Assembly (NCBI RefSeq): GCF_003813905.1
Contig: NZ_RPFJ01000003.1
Location: 129,001 to 193,000 of the forward strand
Direction: 5' to 3'
Length of the DNA: 64,000 nucleotides
Origin: Aureibaculum marinum
Lineage (GTDB): Bacteria; Bacteroidota; Bacteroidia; Flavobacteriales; Flavobacteriaceae
Below, piece by piece: positions 8,163-19,040 of this stretch (positions within the stretch are counted from its first letter, which is position 1; every line of letters starts with the position of its first letter). The notes beneath the pieces were generated by a model. It saw only the letters and a program-made list of their open reading frames with translations, was not told the DNA's origin and did not search any database. The translations under genes and the position numbers were made by a program.

Positions 8163-8579
8163 ATGAAAAAAGTAATTGTTAAAATATCGGCGTTTTTGAT
8201 GGCCTTTATAGTGCTATTTTCAACACTATCTTTTACTGTACAAAAACATATTTGTGGTGGTAAAATTGCTGATGTTGCTTTTTTTGGTGACTTAGACCGT
8301 TGCGGAATACCTGATGAAGCTTTTGATAATGATTATCTTTTGAAGATTGAAAAAGAATCTTGCTGTAAAGATGAAGTTCATTTTGTACGCGGCTCCAATG
8401 CCAAGTTAAAAGTAGTATTAAAATTACAAGATCAAACACAACAGTTTGTATTTCTTTTTACTTATACTTACATCAATTTATTTAAAAGTGTAGAAGAAAA
8501 ATTAAATTCATTTTTAAATTACTCACCCCCTATAATCATAAAGAACATACAAGTACTTTATGAGACCTTTATCATTTGA
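8163..8579 (+). CDS. HYC_CC_PP family secreted protein
   Basis: A 138-residue protein with an N-terminal hydrophobic signal or anchor (about 8-25), then the features that define the Bacteroidota HYC_CC_PP family: H29-I-C31 (usually HYC) just after the signal, a CC pair at 67-68 (ESCCKD) and PP at 122-123 (NYSPPIII). The function of the family is not established. The spaced Cys/His pairs outside the cytoplasm and the position before a TonB receptor, an HMA protein and a metal-binding lipoprotein suggest transition-metal, probably Cu(I), binding. That is inference from context. Confidence 0.78.
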   Translation: MKKVIVKISAFLMAFIVLFSTLSFTVQKHICGGKIADVAFFGDLDRCGIPDEAFDNDYLLKIEKESCCKDEVHFVRGSNAKLKVVLKLQDQTQQFVFLFTYTYINLFKSVEEKLNSFLNYSPPIIIKNIQVLYETFII

Positions 8580-8735
8580 TTTAACCTCACTTAAACTGTA
8601 AAAACAGTTTTTACTCCCCACAAAAAAGTATTACCAACTGATAATTACATCTTATAATCAGTCTATTAAAATACAATTCAACAATAAAAATAATTAAATA
8701 ATGCTCTAATTTTAAAGAGTATTGACATAAAAGAC

Positions 8736-10976
8736 ATGAAAATTATATTAAAAATAGTATTCATTCTAATTCCTTTAGTGATACAATCACAATCTACTAT
8801 AAAAGGAATGGCAATGATAAAAAACAGTACTGGAAAAACAGAAGGCTTACCTGGAGCAACTGTTTATTGGCTAGGCACAAACGTAGGCACTACTACTAAC
8901 GATAAAGGGTGGTTTGAAATAAATTACAAACCTGAATACAAAAAACTAGTCTTTAGTTTTGTAGGTTTTAAAACGGATACAGTAAGCGTAAATGAACTTA
9001 AAGAAATCCATCATTTTATGGTTGAAAAAAATGATTTAGATGAAGTAACCATAAAATCACGAAAACAAGCAACGGCGAAATCATATTTACAATCTGCAAA
9101 TGTAATAACTGTAAGTAGTGACGAATTGCTTAAAGCTGCATGTTGTAACTTATCAGAAAGCTTTGAAACCAATCCTTCTATCGATGTTAATTTTGCCGAT
9201 GCCGTTACTGGTACACGACAGATTAAAATGCTTGGCTTAACAAGTCCTTATATTTTGATAACCTCTGAAAACATACCAACCATTCGTGGTGCATCACAAG
9301 CATACGGATTAAGTTTTACACCAGGAACTTGGGTAGAGAGTATCCAAATTACCAAAGGTGCAGGTAGTGTGGTGAATGGTTTTGAAAGTATTGCTGGGCA
9401 AATAAATACAGAACTAGTTAAACCTTTTACAGATGATAAACTTTTTGTAAACCTTTACGGAGCAAGTAGCGAAAGATTTGAAGCAAATGTACACCTCAAC
9501 ACAAAATTAAGCGACAAATGGAGTACGGGTTTATATCTTCATGGCAATACACATAATAAAAAGCACGATGTTAATGATGATGGTTTTATGGATATGCCAA
9601 TTTATGATCAAATAAACATTATGAATAGGTGGCAATATACCAATCCTGAAAAAGGGTTAGTTACCTTTATTAATTTCAGATATTTAAATGATTCTAAACA
9701 AACAGGACAGATAAATTTTAACCCTGACACCGATAAGTTAACTACTAACGCTTGGGGAAGTGAAATTGATACTGAGCGTTTCGATGCCTCTTTAAAAGCC
9801 GGATATGTAAACTCTGAGATCCCTTGGCAATCAATAGGTTTACAAGCTGCATATAGTAGACATAATCAGGAATCTTATTTTGGACTAAATCAATATGACA
9901 TTTTACACAATAGCCTATACAGCAATTTAATTTATAATTCCATAATCAGTGATTCTAGACATAAAATTAAAACAGGAGTGAGTTTTACTTATGACCATTA
10001 CGATGAGTTTGTCAATACAACAGCTTTTAAACGCACAGAAAATTCAGCTGGAGCGTTTTTCGAATATAATTTTGACAACTTAGACAATTTAAATTTAACA
10101 GCAGGTATTCGCATTGATTATCATAATTTAATGGGAACTTTTGTAACACCTAGATTTCATGCACGTTATACGCCTTGGGAGAAATCTGCTTTAAGAGTCT
10201 CTTTTGGTCGTGGAAAACGAACTGCTAGTATTTTTGCTGAAAATCAATCTATTTTTTCAACTTCTCGAACTATTAACATACTAAGTACAGGAGGTGATAT
10301 TTATGGATTGGATCCAGAAATTGCTTGGAATTATGGATTTTCTTTCTTGCAAGGATTTAATCTTTTTGGAAGAAACGCAGATGTAATGATAGACTACTAC
10401 AGAACCGATTTTCAAAATCAAATTATAGTAGATTATGAAAATCCACAAGAATTAAACTTTTACAATTTACAAGGAGACAGTTATGCTAGTAGCCTACAAC
10501 TTGAGATGAATTATAATGTATTTCAAAATGTTGATTTACGTATGGCTTATAAATATTATGATATTATTACGCAATACAATTCAGGTAAATTAGAAAAACC
10601 ATTGACTTCAAAACATCGATTATTTGCAAATGTTTCATACATCACAAAATTAAAAAACAGTGGATCTCAATGGAAATTTGATGCCACTTACAATTGGTTA
10701 GGTAAACAGCGTTTTTCATCTACAACATCAAACCCTAATGCATATAAATTACCCAAATACACACCAACAGTTGGAACCTTAAATGTACAAATCACGAAAG
10801 TATTTTCTCCAAAATTTGAAGTATATTTAGGTGGTGAAAACGTAACAAATGTGAGACAAAAAAATCCAATTCTAGCTTCAAATGATCCTTTTGGAGAAAA
10901 CTTTGATACCACTTTTGTGTACGGACCTATTTTTGGTAGTATGTATTATACAGGATTACGTTTTAAAATAAAGTAA
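8736..10976 (+). CDS. TonB-dependent outer-membrane receptor, probable metal/metallophore uptake
   Basis: A 746-residue receptor with a signal peptide (about 1-18), a carboxypeptidase-regulatory-like N-terminal domain (about 20-105, with GATVYWLGTNVGTTTNDKGWFEI), a plug domain (about 118-225, ending GAGSVVNGFESIAGQINTEL) and a beta-barrel ending in aromatic-rich TGLRFKIK. An unusual Cys pair (AACCNLSESFETNPS, near residue 137) sits at the plug start; Cys residues are rare in such receptors. No SusD partner follows, so it is not a glycan receptor of the Sus type. Neighbours are metal-binding proteins, so a copper or other metal complex is the likely ligand. It could alternatively take up a siderophore. 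Confidence 0.87.
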   Translation: MKIILKIVFILIPLVIQSQSTIKGMAMIKNSTGKTEGLPGATVYWLGTNVGTTTNDKGWFEINYKPEYKKLVFSFVGFKTDTVSVNELKEIHHFMVEKNDLDEVTIKSRKQATAKSYLQSANVITVSSDELLKAACCNLSESFETNPSIDVNFADAVTGTRQIKMLGLTSPYILITSENIPTIRGASQAYGLSFTPGTWVESIQITKGAGSVVNGFESIAGQINTELVKPFTDDKLFVNLYGASSERFEANVHLNTKLSDKWSTGLYLHGNTHNKKHDVNDDGFMDMPIYDQINIMNRWQYTNPEKGLVTFINFRYLNDSKQTGQINFNPDTDKLTTNAWGSEIDTERFDASLKAGYVNSEIPWQSIGLQAAYSRHNQESYFGLNQYDILHNSLYSNLIYNSIISDSRHKIKTGVSFTYDHYDEFVNTTAFKRTENSAGAFFEYNFDNLDNLNLTAGIRIDYHNLMGTFVTPRFHARYTPWEKSALRVSFGRGKRTASIFAENQSIFSTSRTINILSTGGDIYGLDPEIAWNYGFSFLQGFNLFGRNADVMIDYYRTDFQNQIIVDYENPQELNFYNLQGDSYASSLQLEMNYNVFQNVDLRMAYKYYDIITQYNSGKLEKPLTSKHRLFANVSYITKLKNSGSQWKFDATYNWLGKQRFSSTTSNPNAYKLPKYTPTVGTLNVQITKVFSPKFEVYLGGENVTNVRQKNPILASNDPFGENFDTTFVYGPIFGSMYYTGLRFKIK

Positions 10977-11042
10977 AATTAGCCAAATTAAGTATTCTAA
11001 CTATATTTACAGAATACTTAAAAGGTACAAAATTTATAAACA

Positions 11043-11390
11043 ATGAAAAAAACAGTAATAATTTTATTAGTTTTAGTAAGTTCAGTAACATTTGCTCAAA
11101 ACAAAAATGCCAAAGCCTCTATTAATGTTGATGGCGTTTGTTTAATGTGTAAAGAGCGTATAGAAAAAGCTGCCATAAAAGCAAAAGGTGTAAAGTCAGC
11201 CATTTGGAATGTAAAAACACACGAATTAAAATTAATTTATAATGAACGTAAAACAAACTTAAAAACGATTCAACAAAGCATTGCAGATGTAGGCCATGAT
11301 ACTGAAGATATAAAGGCTACAGATGAAGCTTACCAAAGTGTACATCCTTGTTGCTTGTATAGAGATGATAAGGTAAAATCTGATCATTAA
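11043..11390 (+). CDS. Secreted heavy-metal-associated (HMA) domain protein
   Basis: A 115-residue protein with a signal peptide ending near FAQ (residue 19) followed by one HMA (CopZ-like ferredoxin fold) domain at about 25-92. The metal-binding loop is GVCLMCKERIE with Cys33 and Cys36. A C-terminal HPCCLYRD carries a further vicinal Cys pair at 103-104. The signal peptide implies periplasmic or surface action, unlike cytoplasmic CopZ. It lies between the TonB receptor and the metal-binding lipoprotein, so it may shuttle Cu(I) or a similar soft metal in the periplasm. Confidence 0.87.
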   Translation: MKKTVIILLVLVSSVTFAQNKNAKASINVDGVCLMCKERIEKAAIKAKGVKSAIWNVKTHELKLIYNERKTNLKTIQQSIADVGHDTEDIKATDEAYQSVHPCCLYRDDKVKSDH

Positions 11391-11464
11391 TAAATAAAGC
11401 AATTTTATTTGTACCTTCACAGCAATATAGATTTATAAAAAACATAATCTCTAAATAATTTATA

Positions 11465-11833
11465 ATGAGAAAACTAATTTTAATATTGACTGTTATAACA
11501 GTCGTTAGCGTTGCTTTTACATCTTGTAAAAATGATAAAAAAGAAGAAGTAAAAACAGAAGAAAAAACAGACATGGCTTCAAATGAAGTTTATCAATGTC
11601 CGATGAATTGCGAAGATGGTAAAAGTTATACTGAGGCTGGAAATTGTCCTGTTTGTAAAATGGAGTTAAAAGCCAAAACTGTTGATATGGATGCTGACAC
11701 TCCTAAGAAGCATTCAATGAATTGTGACTGCAAAAAAGAAGGCAGTGAATGTAAATGTGCTGAAGGAGAATGCAAGTGCATGGCAGGTAATGATTCGTCT
11801 AATCAAGTAGATGATAAAGACAAGCAATTATAA
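11465..11833 (+). CDS. Lipoprotein with heavy-metal-binding domain and Cys-rich metallothionein-like tail
   Basis: A 122-residue predicted lipoprotein (lipobox FTSC, Cys21). Residues 44-69 form a small heavy-metal-binding domain of the type found in CusB and P-type ATPases: YQCPMNCEDGKSYTEAGNCPVCKMEL. The tail, residues 83-106, contains His83 and six cysteines arranged as three CxC units (87/89, 96/98, 103/105) separated by Lys/Glu/Gly, closely resembling metallothionein spacing. A surface- or periplasm-facing metal sponge is a reasonable inference. It is last in the metal locus and is followed by a strong bidirectional terminator. Confidence 0.85.
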   Translation: MRKLILILTVITVVSVAFTSCKNDKKEEVKTEEKTDMASNEVYQCPMNCEDGKSYTEAGNCPVCKMELKAKTVDMDADTPKKHSMNCDCKKEGSECKCAEGECKCMAGNDSSNQVDDKDKQL

Positions 11834-11860
11834 TTATAAACTTTAATTACAATACATAAA

Positions 11861-11894
11861 AAAACACTTACAAGAATTATCTTGTAAGTGTTTT
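11861..11894. terminator. Bidirectional terminator between the metal locus and groEL
   Basis: A perfect 14-bp inverted repeat, AAAACACTTACAAG and its complement, with a 6-base loop, flanked by A and T runs. It serves convergent genes ending at 11833 (plus) and 11917 (minus). Confidence 0.9.
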
Positions 11895-11916
11895 TTATTT
11901 CTATAAAGACTTTGTC

Positions 11917-13611
<1,695 letters not shown>

Positions 13612-13670
13612 TTATAGGACTTTCAGGTTATTATTATGTTTTTATTTTGGTCGCTTTGATTAAAAGCTAA

Positions 13671-13949
13671 TTATAGAATTGCGAAAATATCACTCTCTCT
13701 CATAATTAAGTAATCACCACCGTCAAGTTTCAACTCGGTTCCAGCATATTTACCATATAAAACGGTATCTCCAACCTTAACTGTTGTAGGCTCATCTTTA
13801 GTACCTTTACCAACTGCTAGAACTTTTCCTTGTTGTGGTTTTTCTTTGGCAGAATCTGGAATATAAATTCCTGAGGCTGTTTTTGTTTCTGCAGCCATTG
13901 GCTCAATTACTACTCTATCAGCAAGAGGTTTAATCTTTATTTTACTCAT
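13671..13949 (-). CDS. groES: 10-kDa co-chaperonin GroES
   Basis: Heptameric lid of the GroEL chamber. The 92 residues contain the usual start [13 protein letters not shown], the mobile loop [28 protein letters not shown] (about 20-47) with the GIYIP that contacts GroEL, and [11 protein letters not shown]. It is first in groES-groEL. No TAnnTTTG -7 element with an exact match is visible upstream; TATTTTTA near 13992-13999 on the minus strand is one base off. Confidence 0.98.
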   Translation of the reverse strand: MSKIKIKPLADRVVIEPMAAETKTASGIYIPDSAKEKPQQGKVLAVGKGTKDEPTTVKVGDTVLYGKYAGTELKLDGGDYLIMRESDIFAIL

Positions 13950-14279
13950 TTCTTTAAAATTTTAGTTAATTTAATCGAAACTTGTTATGGCTAAAAATAT
14001 GCCAATTTTAATAATCTGACAGATAGTCATCACCCAAATAATGAATCTTATAAAAAAACTGATTTACAAATGTCAAATTGAACATTATTAAAAGTTTACA
14101 AAGTGCCATTTTATTAAGAACATATACTTCTATTCAAAAAAATGACAGTTAACCTAATTCAGTTTACTTTTAAAAAGTTACACCCTTTAATTACAAATCA
14201 AGTAATATATTTTTTGCAAAAAAAAATGCCAACGTGTCATATTTACGTTGGCATCTTATAGTAATATATTTTCTTACCC
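13950..14279. other. Intergenic region groES/secG
   Basis: A 330-base AT-rich gap. It holds the secG terminator (14216-14254) and presumably the groESL promoter. I found no CIRCE element, no tRNA, no riboswitch-like fold and no plausible small ORF. Confidence 0.6.
14216..14254 (-). terminator. Rho-independent terminator after secG
   Basis: On the minus strand a perfect 10-bp stem ATGCCAACGT/ACGTTGGCAT with a 9-base loop is followed by a run of T. It lies 26 bases after the secG stop. Confidence 0.88.
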
Positions 14280-14627
14280 TTAATTTGTAGAATCTTGTAC
14301 TGTTGCTGGCTGTTCTACACTAACAGGAGCAGTTTGTTCAACAGGATTTCTATCATTTAACGTTTCTTCTATTTGAGATTTTGTATCAACAGTATTTCTA
14401 GGAATAGCAAAGTTTGACAACAAGATAAGTGCAAATAAAACCGTTGCTAATGTCCAAGTACTTTTATCTAAAAAGTTAGTAGTATTTTGAACCCCTCCTA
14501 AACTTTGAGATCCTTGCCCTCCAAAAGAAGAAGATAACCCTCCTCCTTTAGGATTTTGAACCATAATAATAAGTATAAGTAAGACTGCTACAATAACAAT
14601 CAGAACTAAGAATAATGTATAGGTCAT
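14280..14627 (-). CDS. secG: Preprotein translocase subunit SecG
   Basis: Small accessory membrane subunit of the SecYEG channel. The 115 residues have two membrane helices (about 3-22 and 57-76) joined by the cytoplasmic loop MVQNPKGGGLSSSFGGQG (22-39), which is the family signature. An acidic, low-complexity C-terminal tail (about 80-115) is common in Bacteroidota SecG. It is separated by only three bases from the upstream TPR-like gene and closes the miaB-to-secG run. Confidence 0.95.
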   Translation of the reverse strand: MTYTLFLVLIVIVAVLLILIIMVQNPKGGGLSSSFGGQGSQSLGGVQNTTNFLDKSTWTLATVLFALILLSNFAIPRNTVDTKSQIEETLNDRNPVEQTAPVSVEQPATVQDSTN

Positions 14628-14630
14628 TTT

Positions 14631-15515
14631 TTATGAATTATTTTTTTGTAAAAATTTTATTGCTTTAATTCGGTCTGCAAAGAAACTACTTTTTTCTGGA
14701 TATTTCAAACTTAATACTTTAAAAGCTTGAATTGCTTTGTCATACTTCTTTTGTTCCAGATAAACACGAGCTAAAGTCTCTGTCATTAACATACCATCTT
14801 CAACAACACTTTCAAAAGAAACATCAATATTTTCTACTTTTGTATCTGTTTTTAACTTGGGTTTAGACGCTATAAACTGCTCAATTATATCAAATTTCTC
14901 TTGCTTAGGGCTAGCCTTTTTAGTTGTATTATTCGCTTCTACTTTTACTTCTTTTAATACATTTTTTTCTACATTTACATCAGTTTCAACAACTTCCATT
15001 TTTTCTCTTTCAATAGGTTTCACATTGGTAAGCTGCAACCATTCTCTAAACGAATACATTTCTGAAAGGTCAAATTCCAAAGGCTTTCCAATTTTCAATT
15101 CTTCTTCTACTTTCTTTACATCCTTTACATCTACTTCTTTACCCTCTTCTACCTCAACATCTTCATGTATAACGGATAATTGAGACTGCTCTATTACATC
15201 GTTACTAACAATTTCCAAATCAACTACCTCTTTTGAATTGATAATCTCTTGTTGTTTCTCTAGAGCATTTGAATTGTCTAAAGTATCTGCTGTAATATAA
15301 TCAAACAACACCGTTCTATTTGTAGTATGAGCTGCTGTAACTTTAAGGGCTGAGTTATACTTAAAACTATGTTGATTTTTTAAAGCTTTCAGATGAATCA
15401 TCCTTGCGGCTTGGAAATAAGGATAATTTTTTAAAATTTCTTCAATAGCATTTGTTTGTTCTATAGAAATAGAACTATTCGTATTCAATAATGATGTAAA
15501 TTCAGAAATATTCAT
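14631..15515 (-). CDS. TPR-like protein of unknown function
   Basis: A 294-residue cytoplasmic protein without signal or membrane segments. The N-terminal 75 residues (ISEFTSLLNTNSSISIEQTNAIEEILKNYPYFQAARMIHLKALK) and the C-terminal 55 residues (TETLARVYLEQKKYDKAIQAFKVLSLKYPEKSSFFADRI) look like helical repeat or tetratricopeptide units. They are separated by a long, highly charged Glu/Lys/Val-rich linker (about 100-230) likely to be disordered. Conserved flavobacterial position between lptE and secG suggests an envelope-related scaffold role, but nothing in the sequence identifies a partner. Confidence 0.7.
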   Translation of the reverse strand: MNISEFTSLLNTNSSISIEQTNAIEEILKNYPYFQAARMIHLKALKNQHSFKYNSALKVTAAHTTNRTVLFDYITADTLDNSNALEKQQEIINSKEVVDLEIVSNDVIEQSQLSVIHEDVEVEEGKEVDVKDVKKVEEELKIGKPLEFDLSEMYSFREWLQLTNVKPIEREKMEVVETDVNVEKNVLKEVKVEANNTTKKASPKQEKFDIIEQFIASKPKLKTDTKVENIDVSFESVVEDGMLMTETLARVYLEQKKYDKAIQAFKVLSLKYPEKSSFFADRIKAIKFLQKNNS

Positions 15516-15516
15516 A

Positions 15517-16017
15517 TTACCATTTTGCTACAGAAGCATTATAAATATCTTGCGTCAATCGTTCAAAAATTTCTTCTAATGCAGTTTCTAATACACTTCC
15601 TATTAATTGAGAACTTGCGTCAAAATCAGAATAAAAAGAGAATGTTTTTTCAAAATTATCTTCTTCAACCAATTTATTGTAAAACCGTACTCGAACTGCT
15701 ATTGTTAGCCTATTTTGTGCCGCCGTTTGATCTGCTGTTGCTGTAATAGGAATTACCTTATAATCAATTATTTCTCCCTCAAAATGCAAATCACCATTAC
15801 TGGTTGTTAAGCTTAAATTGGTCTGACGTGTAAACAAATCGCGTAAAGCATCTGTAAACTTTTGGCTTAAGGTAGGTTCTACCAAAACTGCATTGTTAGG
15901 AAAATAATCTATTTGTATGGTTTCAGCATCTCCAGTACTACCTCCTGTAAAAGAGTATACACCACAACTTTGAATAGTTATGATAATAAACAGAAATGCG
16001 ATAACTATTTTGTTCAT
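15517..16017 (-). CDS. lptE: LPS-assembly lipoprotein LptE-like
   Basis: A 166-residue predicted outer-membrane lipoprotein (lipobox TIQSCG, Cys18). The segments CGVYSFTGGS, QKFTDALRDLFTRQTNLSLT and FEGEIIDYKVIPITATADQTAAQNRLTIAVRVRF match the LptE family, which plugs LptD and delivers lipopolysaccharide to the surface. Its stop is one base from the start of the TPR-like gene, so translation is coupled. lptD is not in the window. The C-terminal part is typical in length for Bacteroidota members. Confidence 0.87.
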   Translation of the reverse strand: MNKIVIAFLFIIITIQSCGVYSFTGGSTGDAETIQIDYFPNNAVLVEPTLSQKFTDALRDLFTRQTNLSLTTSNGDLHFEGEIIDYKVIPITATADQTAAQNRLTIAVRVRFYNKLVEEDNFEKTFSFYSDFDASSQLIGSVLETALEEIFERLTQDIYNASVAKW

Positions 16018-16213
16018 TTATTATTTTTCTTTTCTAAAAAATGCGTTTAGAATTGCTAATATCAGAATTATCTTTTAATTAAAAGTATCTCCAAATTCTC
16101 TTCAAAAAACACCCTTCAACAATTTTGTTATTAATTTCAAGATGTAAATATATAAATCTCAACATAATTACATCTATATATTATTTCTTAATTGTCATTC
16201 CTTACGAATATGA

Positions 16214-17458
16214 TTACAAATCATACTGTTTTATTTTTCTATAAAGCGTCCGTTCTGATATTCCTAATTCTTTAGCTGCTAATTTTCTTTTATTTTGATT
16301 TCTTTCTAATGCTTTTTTTATCATTTCATATTCCTTTTCTTGTAAAGACAAAGATTCTTCTACCGTTTCTGCATCTTGATAATTATCATTAAACGAATGT
16401 GCTTCTTCTTGATATTTTTCTCTTTTTTGTGGAGAAATAATTTCAACTAAACTTTCTTCATCATTAGAATCACCATAAATTTTCTGAATTAGACGCTGTG
16501 TATTTTCAATATTATCATGATCTACTTTTCCTCCTTGCATCAACTCCATGGTTAGCTTTTTTAAGTCTGTTATATCGTTACGCATATCAAACAGAACTTT
16601 ATATAAGATTTCACGTTCATTAGCAAAATCACTATTCTGAGATTCTTTGTTAACAAGAGCTGGAAAATTAGAACTATAATCTGGCAAATAACCTTTTAAG
16701 GTTTGAGCTGAAATTTCTCTCTTTTGCTCTATAACAGAAATTTGTTCAGTAATATTACGTAATTGACGAATATTCCCTTTCCATGAGTAATCTTTTAAAA
16801 TCCTAATGGCTTCATCTGTTAACCTAACGGTTGGCATTTTATATTTTTGAGCAAAATCAGATGCAAACTTTCTAAATAACAAATGAATATCATCTTTACG
16901 TTTACGTAAGGCAGGCAATTTAATCTCAACTGTACTTAATCGGTAATACAAATCTTCTCTAAATTTACCTTTTTGTATACCATCAATCATGTCTAAATTG
17001 GTAGCAGCAACAATTCTTACATTGGTTTTTTGAACTTGAGATGAACCTACTTTTATAAACTCTCCGTTCTCCAATACCCGGAGCAATCTAACTTGTGTTG
17101 TTAATGGCAATTCACCTACTTCATCTAAAAAAATAGTACCTCCATCTGCTACTTCAAAATATCCATTTCGGGCTTGTGTTGCTCCAGTAAATGAGCCTTT
17201 TTCGTGACCAAACAATTCACTATCAATCGTACCTTCTGGAATAGCCCCACAGTTTACCGCAATATATTTAGCATGCTTTCTATGTGATAGTTGATGAATA
17301 ATTTTAGGTATAAATTCTTTACCAACTCCACTTTCTCCAGTCACCAATACCGAAATATCAGTAGGTGCTACCCGAATAGCTTTTTCTAACGCTCTATTTA
17401 ATTGCATATCATTACCGATAATGCCAAAACGCTGTTTTATGGTTTGTAAGTTTTCCAT
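16214..17458 (-). CDS. Sigma-54-dependent transcriptional activator without receiver domain
   Basis: A 414-residue bacterial enhancer-binding protein. The AAA+ domain begins almost at the N-terminus (about 14-245): Walker A GESGVGKE (41-48), sigma-54-contact loop GSFTGA (88-93, where the classical form is GAFTGA), Walker B GGTIFLDEVGEL (about 107-118) and the sensor segment FREDLYYRLSTVEI. After a charged linker (about 255-370) a Fis-type helix-turn-helix closes the protein (LAAKELGISERTLYRKIKQY). There is no sensory or receiver domain, so activity may be set by expression or by a partner. It sits between miaB and lptE. Two inverted repeats lie immediately upstream of the ATG. Confidence 0.92.
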   Translation of the reverse strand: MENLQTIKQRFGIIGNDMQLNRALEKAIRVAPTDISVLVTGESGVGKEFIPKIIHQLSHRKHAKYIAVNCGAIPEGTIDSELFGHEKGSFTGATQARNGYFEVADGGTIFLDEVGELPLTTQVRLLRVLENGEFIKVGSSQVQKTNVRIVAATNLDMIDGIQKGKFREDLYYRLSTVEIKLPALRKRKDDIHLLFRKFASDFAQKYKMPTVRLTDEAIRILKDYSWKGNIRQLRNITEQISVIEQKREISAQTLKGYLPDYSSNFPALVNKESQNSDFANEREILYKVLFDMRNDITDLKKLTMELMQGGKVDHDNIENTQRLIQKIYGDSNDEESLVEIISPQKREKYQEEAHSFNDNYQDAETVEESLSLQEKEYEMIKKALERNQNKRKLAAKELGISERTLYRKIKQYDL

Positions 17459-17465
17459 AATTATG

Positions 17466-17502
17466 CCCTAATTTAGGGTGTCTTATTGGTCCCAAAAGGG
17501 AC
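17466..17502 (-). promoter_or_regulatory. Two inverted repeats in the leader of the sigma-54 activator
   Basis: CCCTAATTTAGGG (17466-17478) and GTCCCAAAAGGGAC (17489-17502) are both palindromic and centred 23-24 bases apart. The first ends 7 bases before the start codon and so covers the translation-initiation region. They may be operator half-sites or small RNA hairpins. A similar palindrome precedes gldK. Confidence 0.45.
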
Positions 17503-17588
17503 TCATTTAGTATTAATGTATACGCTTTTAAACCAATTCTATTCTAAAAAAATGTAACTAAGTTTAAAAACCTTGTAAACAAAAATGT

Positions 17589-19040
17589 TTAGTTATTCTT
17601 AGAGTACCCAACAGCAGTTCCAATCAACGTAGCTGAAGTACACGAATCAATTTTTACATTTACAAAATCACCAAGTTTATAGTGTTCTTTAGGAAAAACA
17701 ACTACGGTATTTTGTGTATTTCTACCTTTCCATTCATTTTCATTTTTCTTTGAAGTACCTTCTATAAGTACTTCTTCTACCTTACCTAAATGTTGTTTTG
17801 TTCTGTAATGAGAATGCTCTTGTTGTAAAGCAATTACCTCTGCCAATCGTCTTTTTTTCACTTCAAGAGGAACGTCATCTTCAAATTTTTTGGCTGCTAA
17901 TGTTCCTGGTCTTTCTGAATAAGCAAACATAAATCCGAAATCATATTTTACATATTCCATTAACGATAATGTATCTTGATGATCTTCTTCTGTTTCTCCA
18001 CAAAATCCGGTTATCATATCTTGAGATAATGAACATTCTGGTATTATTTTACGAATATTATCTACTAATTCCATATACTCTTCCCTTGTATGCTGACGGT
18101 TCATTCGCTGTAAAACCTTTGTACTTCCTGATTGAACAGGCAAATGAATATATTTACAGATATTTTCATGTTTTGCCATGGTGTGCAATACATCTAAGCT
18201 CATATCTTGAGGATTAGAAGTTGAAAATCTAAATCGTATTTTTGGAAATTCAGTTGCACATAAATCTAATAATTGAGCAAAATCAACAGCAGTACTTTTA
18301 GCAATTTCAGAAGCTTTTTTAAAATCTTTTTTAAGTCCGCCTCCATACCAAAGATAACTATCTACATTCTGACCAAGTAAAGTTACTTCTTTAAAATTCT
18401 TTTGCTTTAGGTCTCTAATTTCTTCAATAATACTTTTCGGATCACGACTACGCTCTCTACCTCTTGTAAAAGGTACAACACAGAACGTACACATATTATC
18501 GCACCCTCTAGTTATAGAAACAAATGCTGAAACCCCGTTAGATTGTAATCGTACAGGAGACACATCTGCATAAGTTTCTTCTTTAGACAAAATTACGTTA
18601 ATAGCATCTCTCCCTGCTTCAACTTCTTCAACCAAATTAGGCAAATCTCTATAAGCATCAGGACCAACAACTAAATCAACAATTTTCTCTTCATCTAAAA
18701 ACTTAGATTTTAAACGCTCAGCCATACACCCTAATACTCCAACTTTCATAGACGGATTTACTCTTTTTACAGAGTTATAATACTGGAGACGTTTTCTAAC
18801 AGTTTGCTCTGCATTATCACGAATTGAGCAAGTATTTACAAGAACTAAATCTGCATCTTCCAACTTTTGAGTAGTATTAAAACCTTCTTTCGCTAAAATT
18901 GAAGCCACAATCTCACTATCGCTCATATTCATCTGACAACCATAACTTTCTATAAAAAGTTTTTTATCATTACCTTCATTATTTTCAGTAACTAAAGGTT
19001 TTCCTTGCTTATTTTCTTCTATAATTTTTTCTGTATGCAT
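17589..19040 (-). CDS. miaB: tRNA-2-methylthio-N6-isopentenyladenosine synthase MiaB
   Basis: Radical-SAM methylthiotransferase that converts i6A37 to ms2i6A37 in tRNA. The 483 residues show the UPF0004 domain ([13 protein letters not shown], with Cys35-type cluster ligands, [11 protein letters not shown] and VLGCMAER), the radical-SAM cluster motif [20 protein letters not shown] and a C-terminal TRAM domain (about 415-480, [26 protein letters not shown] region). A charged N-terminal extension of about 25 residues precedes the core. It is divergent from topA across 305 bases. Confidence 0.96.
   Translation of the reverse strand: MHTEKIIEENKQGKPLVTENNEGNDKKLFIESYGCQMNMSDSEIVASILAKEGFNTTQKLEDADLVLVNTCSIRDNAEQTVRKRLQYYNSVKRVNPSMKVGVLGCMAERLKSKFLDEEKIVDLVVGPDAYRDLPNLVEEVEAGRDAINVILSKEETYADVSPVRLQSNGVSAFVSITRGCDNMCTFCVVPFTRGRERSRDPKSIIEEIRDLKQKNFKEVTLLGQNVDSYLWYGGGLKKDFKKASEIAKSTAVDFAQLLDLCATEFPKIRFRFSTSNPQDMSLDVLHTMAKHENICKYIHLPVQSGSTKVLQRMNRQHTREEYMELVDNIRKIIPECSLSQDMITGFCGETEEDHQDTLSLMEYVKYDFGFMFAYSERPGTLAAKKFEDDVPLEVKKRRLAEVIALQQEHSHYRTKQHLGKVEEVLIEGTSKKNENEWKGRNTQNTVVVFPKEHYKLGDFVNVKIDSCTSATLIGTAVGYSKNN

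Noticed and set aside
13950-14279. CIRCE element upstream of groES
   Set aside because: Searched for TTAGCACTC-N9-GAGTGCTAA and close variants; none present.
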